This document shows, piece after piece, positions 7,565 to 15,337 of a stretch of DNA of 28,575 bases. The DNA is from CAYYYA01 sp964487895 (GTDB lineage Bacteria > Patescibacteriota > Patescibacteriia > UBA1558 > 2-01-FULL-52-15). The translations under genes and the position numbers were made by a program. The stretch is taken from NCBI GenBank assembly GCA_964487895.1, contig CAZASM010000011.1:1-28575 (forward strand), in the 5' to 3' direction. A model generated the notes under the pieces. The model was not told where the DNA came from. It saw only the letters and a list, made by a program, of their open reading frames with translations, and ran no database searches. Every line of letters starts with the position of its first letter. Position 1 is the stretch's first letter.

Positions 7565-10500
7565 TTACGCCTGTCGACGAAAACCGTAACGTAAGAGGAA
7601 AGCTAAGGAAACCAGAGAAGCTGAAATGATCACTATTAACCCCAAATCAGGAGTTCCAGAAGTATCCGGCAACTTCTCAAAGCCAAGAACCTTCACTGGT
7701 TCTGGTTTTTTTGGAATTGTCGGCGGGATTACTTTCGGTGGAGTATTATCAACACCGAGTACTTGAGGTTTCTCTACTGAGACAGAGGCACTAGCCTGAG
7801 CTGAAACATTCTGAGCTGAAGTTACAACAGCCAAATTTTGATAAACACCAATGACAGCGTTTGGACTAACATTCACCAAATATGACACCGTTAGTGTTTG
7901 ATTTGGACTGATAGTATCCCAGTGCCAGATCTTCGTTGAACCAGAGCCATCAGCAAAGGTGAAACCAGCAGGCATAGTATCTTTCAAATCAATGTTACTG
8001 CCAATAATATTACCAGTATCTTTGATCGTCACAGTATAAGTCACTTGACCGCCTGGTTGAATAATAGCTGGCTCAACGGTTTTGGTTACTGCTAGAGTGA
8101 ATCGAGGCGCGATATAACCACCGCCGCCACCGCCACCTGAACCGCCACCGCCGCCGCCACCGCCAGAACCACCTGGATTGATCTTACAGATAGTATCACA
8201 ATTATCACCACCAACAATATTACCATCGTCACATTGTTCGCCTGATTCTACTCTACCGTTACCACAGACAGGAGCTGGAATTTCGGTCTGACAAGTCGAG
8301 CTACAACCGTCGCCATTAGTAGTATTACCATCGTCACATTGCTCACCTGCATCTTTGTGGGTATCGCCACAGATTGGAGTATAGGCAGCACAGGACAAAG
8401 TACAACTGTAAGCTACTCCAGCATAGTATGGTTGTGCGCAGAGATAGTCACCATAGTCCACAACAGCATTTTTATTAGCATCAGCAAGTATATTATTAGT
8501 ATTATAATATCCGGTGAAAATTACCGCATCAGCAATACTAAATTTAAAGTCTCCGTTATAATCTAGAGGATTTGGTACTTCGCACTGATTAGTCTCAATC
8601 TGACAGGTAGAATTACAACCATCACGATTTGCAACATTACCGTCATCACATTGTTCACCTACATCTTTATGCGTATCGCCGCAAACAGGCGTATAAGCAG
8701 CACAAGCTAAACTACAGCTATAAGCTAACTGTCCAGAATAATATGGTTGGGCACAGAGATAGTCACCATAGTCTACAACCGTATTTTTATTAACATCAGC
8801 TAGAATATTATCACTAGAATAGTAACCTGTGAAAATAACTGCGTCAGCTATACCTAGCTTGAAGTCAGCGTTATAGTCTAATGGGTTTGGTACTTCGCAC
8901 TGATTAGTCTCAATCTGACAGCTAGAACTACATCCATCACCATTGGTAGCATTACCATCATCACACTTCTCACCTAGACGTGCTTGAATTTTTGCATCAC
9001 CACAGACAGCAGCACAAGCTATCGGACACTGATAAGTAGACATTGCCAGTTGGTCATGAGAACAAACATAATCACCGTAATCTACTTGTTTATTACCATT
9101 CAAATCAGCTAAATAACGAGTAGTCGTAGTAGTGCCATCGTTGGTAGTGGTGGTAGTTTTATTAGTGTAATAGTTAGTAAAAGACACTCCATCACTTAAG
9201 CCGATGACATAATTATGATCATAATCCAGAGGATTGACACAAATATTGCTACAATCTAGCTGACAACTATAAGGTCCAGCGTTACCATAATATGGCTGAG
9301 CGCAGAATAGGTCAGCGGCATTAATCTTACCGTCAATTTTGATATCAACAGTAGCGTCAAAGCCAACATCACCAGTTGATTTACCTAGAGCCGCTTCATA
9401 ACGTTTAGTGAATTCTACTGCGTCGCTTAAACCCAATTGACCATCAGGACCAAGAACACCAGCGGTATTATTGTAGTCTAACGGTGAATGACAAGGTTCG
9501 GTAGTACAGTCTTTCGGTGCTGGAGTAATAGTCAAACGTGGATCTAAATTCATGACTAAATAAGCGTGTTGGGTGCGTCTTTCGGCATAGAAGATATCAA
9601 CTATGTGCTCTCCAGCAGTCAAAGGCATAGTAGTCAGAGGAGAAATAGCTACTGGATGAATACCATCGAGGTCATCGAAACGAACGCCATCAACGTAAAC
9701 CCAAGTATCATCATCACTACGTAAGGCATAACTATAATTAGCATTTGTTGGCGCTACTACCTTTGCTCTCCAGTGAGCGGTAAATAAAAAATTATGACCA
9801 TAAAGAGTAGTATCTCCCAGCATATCCATCGGGAAGAAATTATCACCAAAATTTAGATTGGCATCAATACGTGAGAAACGGAAATATGAACTACTATACC
9901 AATCTGCTGTCCAAGGAGCGACAGAACCCAAGGGATCACCATGAGTACCGGCATCAACTGGAAAATCATAACCTGGAATATTCACATCCGGATGGCTAGG
10001 AGAGAGATCAAAGTATTCACCCCACCAACCTTGTGATTGATCGAGACGACACATTACTTCCTGTTCTAGCTGACAACTAGTGTTACAACCGTCATAGTTG
10101 ATTGCATTACCATCATCACACTGCTCATTAGAATCTTTGATCTTATCACCACAAAATGGCACTTGCTGATTACCAAAGCTATAACCTGTCTGTCTATCTA
10201 GTGACAAAGTAGAAACCTGATGACAGTTATTTGTATCATTAAGAGGATAGGTTTGCATCCAACCTGCTGGCACTACTTCGCAAATCTGGTAGCTACCATT
10301 AGGAATTTCATTAAAACGGTAATGGCCGTAGGTGTCTGTTGTTGTAGTAGCATGATAAAGGTTGAGCGAATCATTAGCGCCATTTGACTCTGCAACAACA
10401 CTGTTGAGAGTAATTATGACGTCAGCTATTCCTACTTCTGAAGTATCACGCAAAGCGTTACCATTAGCATCATTCCACTTCAGACCATCAACGGTATAGA

Positions 10501-10858
10501 GCTGTGGCTGCGGACAATCAACTTCACCAGTAAATAGTAAATCATCTTCGTGTCCTGATAGCGGTGTACCAGAGTTATCGAAGTGGCCGCCAGTTGCATT
10601 TGCATCAACCACAGTTCGAACATATGGCGTACCAGTAGATGAGGTGGCATGACAGATAGTTACCTTGGATACTGCAGTTTGAGAACTTGCAGTGTCACCA
10701 TTGATAGTATCCTGAACGGCTACTATTTCTTGGTTTGTGTCAGATTCAGCTTCTTGTGCCTGAACTGAGTAATTCAGCGAAGCAGGGCTAACCATGCTGA
10801 TTATCGCCACAATACTCAATGCTAGGTGGAGTTTTTTGATTATTCTCATATTATTCAT
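7565..10858 (-). CDS. Large sortase-anchored surface protein (SdrD-B, fibro-slime/PA14, dockerin-like, DUF4215, DUF11)
   Basis: A 1097-aa mosaic. Parts in order: signal peptide (about 1-35); a short Cys/His segment 'TICHATSSTGTPY'; an SdrD-B/Cna-B-like beta domain (about 121-205); DUF4215 repeats at about 236-262, 619-647, 726-752, 830-856 and 865-891; a PA14/fibro-slime domain (about 275-440, from 'GWWGEYFDLSP', with 'ALRSDDDTWVYVDG'); dockerin-like modules between about 453 and 815; a glycine-rich linker (about 896-914); a DUF11 domain (about 920-1030); a Pro-rich spacer. It ends in a classic cell-wall sorting signal: LPDTSG at 1063-1068, a hydrophobic helix, and a basic tail 'RYGFRRQA'. 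The sortase gene directly upstream is the obvious enzyme for it. The role is probably adhesion or an S-layer-like structure (inference). A GGAGG lies 16 nt before ATG 10858. Confidence 0.9.
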   Translation of the reverse strand: MNNMRIIKKLHLALSIVAIISMVSPASLNYSVQAQEAESDTNQEIVAVQDTINGDTASSQTAVSKVTICHATSSTGTPYVRTVVDANATGGHFDNSGTPLSGHEDDLLFTGEVDCPQPQLYTVDGLKWNDANGNALRDTSEVGIADVIITLNSVVAESNGANDSLNLYHATTTTDTYGHYRFNEIPNGSYQICEVVPAGWMQTYPLNDTNNCHQVSTLSLDRQTGYSFGNQQVPFCGDKIKDSNEQCDDGNAINYDGCNTSCQLEQEVMCRLDQSQGWWGEYFDLSPSHPDVNIPGYDFPVDAGTHGDPLGSVAPWTADWYSSSYFRFSRIDANLNFGDNFFPMDMLGDTTLYGHNFLFTAHWRAKVVAPTNANYSYALRSDDDTWVYVDGVRFDDLDGIHPVAISPLTTMPLTAGEHIVDIFYAERRTQHAYLVMNLDPRLTITPAPKDCTTEPCHSPLDYNNTAGVLGPDGQLGLSDAVEFTKRYEAALGKSTGDVGFDATVDIKIDGKINAADLFCAQPYYGNAGPYSCQLDCSNICVNPLDYDHNYVIGLSDGVSFTNYYTNKTTTTTNDGTTTTTRYLADLNGNKQVDYGDYVCSHDQLAMSTYQCPIACAAVCGDAKIQARLGEKCDDGNATNGDGCSSSCQIETNQCEVPNPLDYNADFKLGIADAVIFTGYYSSDNILADVNKNTVVDYGDYLCAQPYYSGQLAYSCSLACAAYTPVCGDTHKDVGEQCDDGNVANRDGCNSTCQIETNQCEVPNPLDYNGDFKFSIADAVIFTGYYNTNNILADANKNAVVDYGDYLCAQPYYAGVAYSCTLSCAAYTPICGDTHKDAGEQCDDGNTTNGDGCSSTCQTEIPAPVCGNGRVESGEQCDDGNIVGGDNCDTICKINPGGSGGGGGGGGSGGGGGGGYIAPRFTLAVTKTVEPAIIQPGGQVTYTVTIKDTGNIIGSNIDLKDTMPAGFTFADGSGSTKIWHWDTISPNQTLTVSYLVNVSPNAVIGVYQNLAVVTSAQNVSAQASASVSVEKPQVLGVDNTPPKVIPPTIPKKPEPVKVLGFEKLPDTSGTPDLGLIVIISASLVSLAFLLRYGFRRQA
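8282..8908 (-). repeat. In-frame tandem duplication of a ~105-codon dockerin-like + DUF4215 unit
   Basis: Residues 651-755 and 756-859 of the 1097-aa protein are near-identical units, each opening with 'TNQCEVPNPLDYN' and closing with a DUF4215 repeat. The DNA landmark starting 'tttggtacttcgcactgatt' begins at 8571 and again at 8886, a 315-bp period. Confidence 0.85.
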
Positions 10859-10902
10859 AGTCTTTGATTAAACCCCTCCAGGTACAATTTATAAATTAAT
10901 TA

Positions 10903-11565
10903 TTACGATTCTAATAAAGCAGCCTCTACAACTAGTCTATATTTACTGGAAAAAAGTGGTGCACAACTGAATAGTGTTAGCTTAGCTACTCCAGTATTCT
11001 GCAGAACTTCAATCTTATCCGGTGTGACAGTTTTGATATTTGTTACTTTATAGTGATAAACTTTACCATTCCAAGTTAATTCAATGGGATCTCCCACTTT
11101 CATCTTATCAATGTCATAAAATGATTTTTTGCTCGTCGGTAACCATTTCCAACGATGAGCAGCAATGACAACATTACCTATTTGGTCAGGATTTGCGGTA
11201 CCAGGTAAATGCCAAATTCCTTTATTTAATGTACTCCCTGACTTACCTTCTAATATAGGAGTATCAACATTCATCGATTTAACAACGAGCCTATTTACTG
11301 GTTTAACTGCAGCTTTTGGCTTAGTTGTCGTTGTTTTTTTGACAGCAGCAACCTGAACACTAGCACCTTGATTTGGGACTATAACACTATCAACAATCGC
11401 TAAAGGTGCGTCATATTTGCTCGGGATTATTGGAGTTTGGGAAAAGCTTTGCAATTCCTTCGCCGCAACTAACTGCTCTTGGTAACTTGACCAAAATCCT
11501 CGCCATAAATAAGCAGAGGAAGCTACAAAGATGAGAGAAATAATAATTATAATAAAGCGTTTCAT
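10903..11565 (-). CDS. Sortase (cysteine transpeptidase)
   Basis: A 220-aa sortase with an N-terminal membrane anchor (about residues 4-20), a Thr/Lys/Pro spacer (about 65-92) and a catalytic beta-barrel. The triad is complete: H137 in 'VVIAAHRW', C201 in 'LTLFSC' and R210 in 'SSKYRLVV'. 'TLNKGIWHLPGTANP' fits the strand before the active site in class D/E/F-like sortases, but the class is not certain. It should cut LPxT-type signals and join the threonine to a surface nucleophile. Its ATG lies 1 nt past the stop of the LPGTDG protein gene, and the LPDTSG protein gene follows 44 nt later, so the enzyme sits between two likely substrates. Confidence 0.93.
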   Translation of the reverse strand: MKRFIIIIISLIFVASSAYLWRGFWSSYQEQLVAAKELQSFSQTPIIPSKYDAPLAIVDSVIVPNQGASVQVAAVKKTTTTKPKAAVKPVNRLVVKSMNVDTPILEGKSGSTLNKGIWHLPGTANPDQIGNVVIAAHRWKWLPTSKKSFYDIDKMKVGDPIELTWNGKVYHYKVTNIKTVTPDKIEVLQNTGVAKLTLFSCAPLFSSKYRLVVEAALLES

Positions 11566-11566
11566 C

Positions 11567-12154
11567 CTAATTTAGACGTAAAAATTTGGTTATGCTTACA
11601 CTTGCAATGATAGAAAGTTGCAATAAGAGAGCACCGGCATAGAAATAAAGTGAGCTAAAACCGTCAGTTCCTGGCAGTTCTGAGCTGAGAATAGTCACTG
11701 CTCTGACCTCTAAGTTATAATCTAAAGTGTCTTGGCTGGCTGGCTGCTGACTAAGATACATTGTTTTGGCACTATAATATCCAGCCAAGGTCTCAGCGGG
11801 AATGTGCAGTTTGATATCTTTTGTCACAGACTGACCTGGCAATAAAGTTGGAATAGTCCAAGTGAGAAAACCGCCTGACAGACCATTAACAGTAAAAGTA
11901 TTAGGCCAACTCTCAGTTAGAACGATATTAGAAACTGGCACAACACTAGTATTAGTAACGATAATTTGATAATCAACATCAGTATTTGGGTTAGCAAAAT
12001 CAAATTTTGATTGTTTTTGTATCTTGATAATCTGATCCACAGCTACTGGAGCGACTTCTGCAGCCTGAGCTAGACGAACATTAGCAACAATAAAGAGAGC
12101 TACTATTGAGCTAGCAAAGAGAAACCAGGTAATTTTGTGACTGTGATTAAACAT
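11567..12154 (-). CDS. Small sortase-anchored DUF11-like protein (LPGTDG)
   Basis: A 195-aa protein from ATG 12154, chosen because it begins a good signal peptide (basic start, hydrophobic core about residues 8-26, 'VRLAQA' cleavage region). The frame is open to 12226, which would bury the signal peptide. The mature part is one beta-sandwich resembling DUF11/conserved-repeat domains: 'VDYQIIVTNTSVVPVSNIVLTE' split across about 60-81, and 'LLPGQSVTKDIKLHIP'. A sorting signal ends it: LPGTDG at 160-165, a hydrophobic helix, and a short tail 'KFLRLN'. It leads the operon, followed at once by the sortase. A GGAGG lies 19 nt upstream of the ATG, too far for a normal Shine-Dalgarno; a TTG 6 nt upstream of the ATG is an alternative start. 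Confidence 0.85.
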   Translation of the reverse strand: MFNHSHKITWFLFASSIVALFIVANVRLAQAAEVAPVAVDQIIKIQKQSKFDFANPNTDVDYQIIVTNTSVVPVSNIVLTESWPNTFTVNGLSGGFLTWTIPTLLPGQSVTKDIKLHIPAETLAGYYSAKTMYLSQQPASQDTLDYNLEVRAVTILSSELPGTDGFSSLYFYAGALLLQLSIIASVSITKFLRLN

Positions 12155-12197
12155 TTTCAAAAATAGGATAATACCTCCAAAATGGAAGTGATTCTCA

Positions 12198-12226
12198 ACC
12201 TTAGTATATTTTTTTATTTTTGTCAA
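12198..12226 (-). promoter_or_regulatory. Promoter of the sortase cassette
   Basis: TTGACA (12221-12226) lies 17 nt from TAAGGT (12198-12203) on the minus strand; a better hexamer, TATACT (12203-12208), is only 12 nt away. One of these probably provides the -10. Confidence 0.5.
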
Positions 12227-12344
12227 GGGTTAGAAAAATGCTTTCTCCCTTTCAGTTTTAACCTACTCCAAATTAACCAAAATGCCTAGTGTTTTTGGTC
12301 CAATAACTTCAATTGGTACTAAATAATAGCTAATATTAGCCTTT

Positions 12345-13652
12345 TTATGACGGTTCTGATAATAAAGGGATATTGAGACGTTGACGTTTAGTCTCGCCTA
12401 AAATTTTTTGCTGTTGACGCAGAGGCACATTACCCCTACCTCCTTGATGACGGGGTTTTAGCTGAGCTTGGTGACCAGCAGCCAAATGAACAGTGTGTTT
12501 GCCGTATTTAGTAGACAAGGAATCCACCGCTTCATAGACTCGCTGAAGCTTCTCCAACCGCAACGGTGATTCAAATAAAGAAGTTTGGACACTTTGGTCA
12601 GGAGTTAGACCAGCAAGGACCAACCCAGTCAAGCGATATGACTTACCAGTAATAATTAATTTCTCAAATATCTGACTCATCAAATCAATCATCTCTTCAG
12701 GGTAATTACTCGCTCGACTAAGCTTTGCTTCTAACCCATATTGATTGAAATCCTGACTACGTAGTAGCACCACCAACTTCTGGGCTAATAAGCCGTAACG
12801 ACGCGCTTTGATACAAGCGTTTTCGAGATTCTTCACCAGTTGAGAAAAAACATAGGCTTTATCCGAGCTGGGCGGTGTGAAAGTGCGCGTTTTAGAAATA
12901 GAGTAATAACTAGACTTCTCCTCGGCGACAACATCGTACACTTTCAAACCATTAAGCTCCAACCAAATCTCTTGGTGAGGTTTAGTAAAATGTTGAAAAA
13001 TAAAGTTCTCTGGCTGTCGGCGAAACTGACCAACAGTATAAATCCCCAACTGTCGCAAATATTTCGTAGTTTGCGGGCCAATACCCCAAACTTCCTCTAC
13101 TGGAAAGTTATCCACCTTGGCTGAAATATTTCTTCCTGAAACTATTTCAAAACAATCAGGCTTATGAAGATTAGCTGCAGCCTTGGCTAAAACTTTGGTA
13201 ATAGACAAACCAACAGAGACTGTAATACCTAATTCTTTCTGAATTGTATCTTTCATCGCCCGAGCAATCTGCTCATAAGTCATATGGAGTGGCCGACGCA
13301 AACCAGTGATATCAGCGAAAGCTTCGTCAATTGAATATTCCTCTACCAACCCCGTATAACGTCGCATGATAGCGAACATACGCTTAGAGAATAAACTATA
13401 GGTCTCGTAGTCCGACGGCAAAATAATAACATTAGGGACTAACTGTTTTATTTCAGCTAAAGTCATCGCTCGTTTCACACCTAATCTTTTCGCTTCGTAA
13501 CTCATCGAGGAAGCGATGCCTCGCTCAGCTCCGGTGATCACTGGCTTGCCACGATACTCAGGATGAATAGCTTGCTCGCAGGAAGCAAAAAAAGCATCAG
13601 CATCTAGATGGACGATGGCGCGCGGCCAGGATGATTTAGAAGCTCCCCACAT
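12345..13652 (-). CDS. dinB: Y-family DNA polymerase IV
   Basis: A 435-aa translesion DNA polymerase. The catalytic carboxylates are present: D17 in 'VHLDADAFFASCEQ' and D109-E110 in 'EEYSIDEAFADITG'. The palm/fingers region includes 'SYEAKRLGVKRAM', and a helix-hairpin-helix-like stretch 'VEEVWGIGPQTTKYLRQLGI' is cut by no gaps (about residues 186-205). The little-finger domain fills the C-terminal part. The C-terminal ~40 residues are basic, with no clear beta-clamp motif seen. It follows lexA on the same strand after 91 nt. A candidate LexA operator overlaps its likely -10 region, so it should be SOS-induced. The codons for residues 7-11 lie in an arm of a 14-bp inverted repeat whose other arm lies just past lexA. 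Confidence 0.93.
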   Translation of the reverse strand: MWGASKSSWPRAIVHLDADAFFASCEQAIHPEYRGKPVITGAERGIASSMSYEAKRLGVKRAMTLAEIKQLVPNVIILPSDYETYSLFSKRMFAIMRRYTGLVEEYSIDEAFADITGLRRPLHMTYEQIARAMKDTIQKELGITVSVGLSITKVLAKAAANLHKPDCFEIVSGRNISAKVDNFPVEEVWGIGPQTTKYLRQLGIYTVGQFRRQPENFIFQHFTKPHQEIWLELNGLKVYDVVAEEKSSYYSISKTRTFTPPSSDKAYVFSQLVKNLENACIKARRYGLLAQKLVVLLRSQDFNQYGLEAKLSRASNYPEEMIDLMSQIFEKLIITGKSYRLTGLVLAGLTPDQSVQTSLFESPLRLEKLQRVYEAVDSLSTKYGKHTVHLAAGHQAQLKPRHQGGRGNVPLRQQQKILGETKRQRLNIPLLSEPS

Positions 13653-13656
13653 ATTA

Positions 13657-13670
13657 AATATACTTCGTTC
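13657..13670 (-). promoter_or_regulatory. Candidate LexA operator overlapping the dinB -10
   Basis: GAACGAAGTATA (minus strand, 13659-13670) overlaps TATATT (13657-13662), the best -10 for dinB, just before ATG 13652. It resembles the site in the lexA promoter. No convincing -35 is visible. Confidence 0.45.
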
Positions 13671-13687
13671 GCTATTTAAAATCTCCG

Positions 13688-13716
13688 GTACAAGCGGGTT
13701 TCAAACCCGCCCTTAC
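13688..13716. repeat. REP-like palindrome between lexA and dinB
   Basis: A perfect 8-bp stem, GCGGGTTT/AAACCCGC, with a 1-nt centre (13694-13710) is extended by partly matching GTA...TAC flanks. It resembles dispersed extragenic palindromes. In RNA it would stall or protect the end of the lexA message. Confidence 0.65.
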
Positions 13717-13743
13717 TTACGGCATCATCCTGGCCGCACCGTT

Positions 13744-14319
13744 CTAATGATACTTACGAATCACCGCTGTCACCACCCCAGCAATCTTCAACTCTTCCCG
13801 CGGTGCAATGACAGGAAATAATTTATTCGCTGGCTTGAGGAAAATCTGCGAGCCGCGTTTGACGTAATATTTAATCGTCCACTGATGATCAACCTCAGCT
13901 ACTACCACATCACCATTGCGCGGATCACGACCACGCTCGAGGATGACCAGATCTCCCGGCTGAATACCAGCCTCTATCATGGATTCTCCTGAGACACGGA
14001 GGAGAAAACTGGCATCACGATTTTTTATCAGATAATCGTCTAAGCTTAAAGTATCTACTAACTCTTCTTCAGCGGCACTAGGGAAACCAGCCTGAACGTC
14101 GCCCAAGATTCGCAACGGCTCTACCAGCTTCACCGGAATCAACCGTCCACTACTATCTTTCTCTACCAAACCCAAATCAATAAACTTCTGGATAATCTTG
14201 GCCACGGCATTTTTGGATTTGACTTGAAACAAAGACAACATCTCAGAATACGAAGGCAACCGTTTGTTGTCGGTATAGAATTTGAGAAAGCGTTTTTTGC
14301 GTTGGTTTAATTTGTCCAC
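13744..14319 (-). CDS. lexA: LexA-type SOS repressor
   Basis: A 191-aa protein with an N-terminal winged helix-turn-helix (about residues 8-62) and a C-terminal S24 self-cleavage domain. The scissile bond is A77-G78 in 'DVQAGFP', the nucleophile is S113 in 'VSGESM', and the general base is K150 in 'WTIKYY'. RecA-stimulated self-cleavage would lift repression. The start is GTG 14319, 27 nt below the predicted transcription start, with no clear Shine-Dalgarno. Directly downstream is dinB, so the pair is a compact SOS mutagenesis unit similar in logic to umuDC. A repeated motif in both promoters suggests LexA controls itself and dinB. Confidence 0.93.
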   Translation of the reverse strand: MDKLNQRKKRFLKFYTDNKRLPSYSEMLSLFQVKSKNAVAKIIQKFIDLGLVEKDSSGRLIPVKLVEPLRILGDVQAGFPSAAEEELVDTLSLDDYLIKNRDASFLLRVSGESMIEAGIQPGDLVILERGRDPRNGDVVVAEVDHQWTIKYYVKRGSQIFLKPANKLFPVIAPREELKIAGVVTAVIRKYH

Positions 14320-14345
14320 AGGCTTAATACTTTATACTTACTACT

Positions 14346-14381
14346 TAATACTATTATAGGTGAACGAACGTATACCGTCAA
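14346..14381 (-). promoter_or_regulatory. lexA promoter with candidate operator in the spacer
   Basis: TTGACG (14376-14381) and TATAAT (14353-14358) are separated by exactly 17 nt. The spacer holds GAACGAACGTATA (plus strand, 14362-14374), matched with one gap in front of dinB. A repressor bound there would block polymerase. Confidence 0.75.
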
Positions 14382-14384
14382 CTC

Positions 14385-14405
14385 CGTTAGAAACTTTTTC
14401 TAACG
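14385..14405. repeat. 9-bp inverted repeat upstream of the lexA -35
   Basis: CGTTAGAAA (14385-14393) and TTTCTAACG (14397-14405) are perfect arms around a 3-nt loop, next to the -35 box. It could be a regulator site or a second transcript-end hairpin. Confidence 0.5.
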
Positions 14406-14415
14406 TGGTCAAACA

Positions 14416-14448
14416 AAAAAGCAACTTTTGACTTTAAAGTTGCTTTTT
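14416..14448 (-). terminator. Terminator of the C39-like peptidase gene
   Basis: Arms 14416-14428 and 14436-14448 (core GCAACTTT/AAAGTTGC) form a 13-bp stem with a T-run on either strand, 52 nt past the stop at 14500. Confidence 0.8.
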
Positions 14449-14455
14449 ACCTATT

Positions 14456-14480
14456 AACCCCGAGCTTGCCGAGGGGTGAC
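14456..14480. repeat. Short CCCC...GGGG extragenic repeat
   Basis: On the minus strand it begins GTCACCCCTCGG and continues CAAGCTCGGGG. It resembles the dispersed 'GTCACCCT...AGGGTGAC' type of element, also seen at 26500-26527. Confidence 0.4.
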
Positions 14481-14499
14481 TTTTGAATTTTTAGTTTAC

Positions 14500-15204
14500 C
14501 TACCTCTTCTCCGTAAATAACACTGCCTTTCTCCCCTCTCGGTAGTCCGTAGTATTCAAATAGTCATGGATAGCATCATAGAAATCTTCGTAGTTATAAC
14601 GATTGTCTTTACCCTTACTACTCCCCGGATCTTGAACGATAAATTCTCCAGCTTCATCATCGTAGCCAGAGATGACTAAAACGTGATAATCAGGCCCAGC
14701 ACCAGGATACGGAGTATCATCCAGATCAGGAGCATAGACCGGCGCCATGATAGGTCGTTGCTCGGCTATCTCTTGTTTCATTTGTTCTAACGTTGGATTG
14801 ACGACCACGCGTGCTTTCCAGTTGAGCTTAGTTAGATTGATCAGCTCCGAAATCTTTTCCATTGATTCATCCTTACTCTGACCGAGGTCATTATTTTTGA
14901 TAGTAAAGATATTGAGAATTTCTCGCTTCGCTTCTGCTATTGTTGATTCATCACCTTCATAAAAATTATTAATCATGAGAATTGAAGTTTCCTCACAGGC
15001 GTTTTGCCACGGCTCAGCCCAGTTACCACTTGGGGCTTGAGAGGTGAAAGGCACAGGTAAATTAAACTTTGGCAAACGAACAACTTTAGTCAAACCAAAA
15101 ATAATACCTAATACTACCAAGAGAATAACTATCGTCGCTCCAATGCTACCGATATAAACTGCCAGATAGCTGTGTACTCGCTTCACATGCTTCAGATGTC
15201 TCAT
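14500..15204 (-). CDS. Membrane-anchored C39-like cysteine peptidase
   Basis: A 234-aa protein from ATG 15204. A GTG at 15267 would start within the preceding terminator and is rejected. After a basic start there is one membrane helix (about residues 15-39). The extracytoplasmic part is a papain-fold Peptidase_C39-like domain. 'VPFTSQAP' supplies the oxyanion Gln, 'QNACEETS' the catalytic C70, 'DYHVLVISGYD' H174 and 'FIVQDPGSS' D192. True C39 peptidases sit on ABC exporters and trim bacteriocin leaders. This one has no fused ABC module, so its substrate is open. A terminator separates it from the upstream glycosyltransferase gene. Confidence 0.82.
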   Translation of the reverse strand: MRHLKHVKRVHSYLAVYIGSIGATIVILLVVLGIIFGLTKVVRLPKFNLPVPFTSQAPSGNWAEPWQNACEETSILMINNFYEGDESTIAEAKREILNIFTIKNNDLGQSKDESMEKISELINLTKLNWKARVVVNPTLEQMKQEIAEQRPIMAPVYAPDLDDTPYPGAGPDYHVLVISGYDDEAGEFIVQDPGSSKGKDNRYNYEDFYDAIHDYLNTTDYREGRKAVLFTEKR

Positions 15205-15240
15205 AGGGTAACAGTAGCTTGCATTGACTGTTCTGTCCAC

Positions 15241-15291
15241 AAAAATAAAAGTCGCCCTCCCTGCCACTGATAGGCAATGAAAGGCGACTTT
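15241..15291 (-). terminator. Terminator of the glycosyltransferase gene
   Basis: AAAGTCGCC (15248-15256) and GGCGACTTT (15283-15291) form a 9-bp outer stem, with a nested TGCC/GGCA pair, followed on the minus strand by TATTTTT. Confidence 0.8.
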
Positions 15292-15337
15292 GTCGAAATT
15301 GATAAGATGTGATCTACCGAGCTACAAAGCTACCATT

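Larger units (their letters stand above)
13622..13737. repeat. 14-bp inverted repeat bracketing the dinB start
   Basis: Arms GCGGCCAGGATGAT (13622-13635) and ATCATCCTGGCCGC (13724-13737) match perfectly. They enclose the dinB start codon, its candidate operator and an inner REP-like palindrome. Confidence 0.85.

Noticed and set aside
8282..9500. Possible CRISPR-like periodicity
   Set aside because: The repeats are long, in-frame protein modules (dockerin-like and DUF4215), not short repeats with unique spacers.
12230..12344. Weak dyads past dinB (GCTAATATTAGC at 12329-12340; ACCAAAA/TTTTGGT at 12276-12299) as a terminator
   Set aside because: The stems are AT-rich and no clear T-run follows; too weak to call.
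14500..15204. Bacteriocin export and processing system around the C39-like peptidase
   Set aside because: It lacks a fused or adjacent ABC exporter, and no small double-glycine leader peptide gene was seen nearby; the ABC gene at 23216-24988 is distant.
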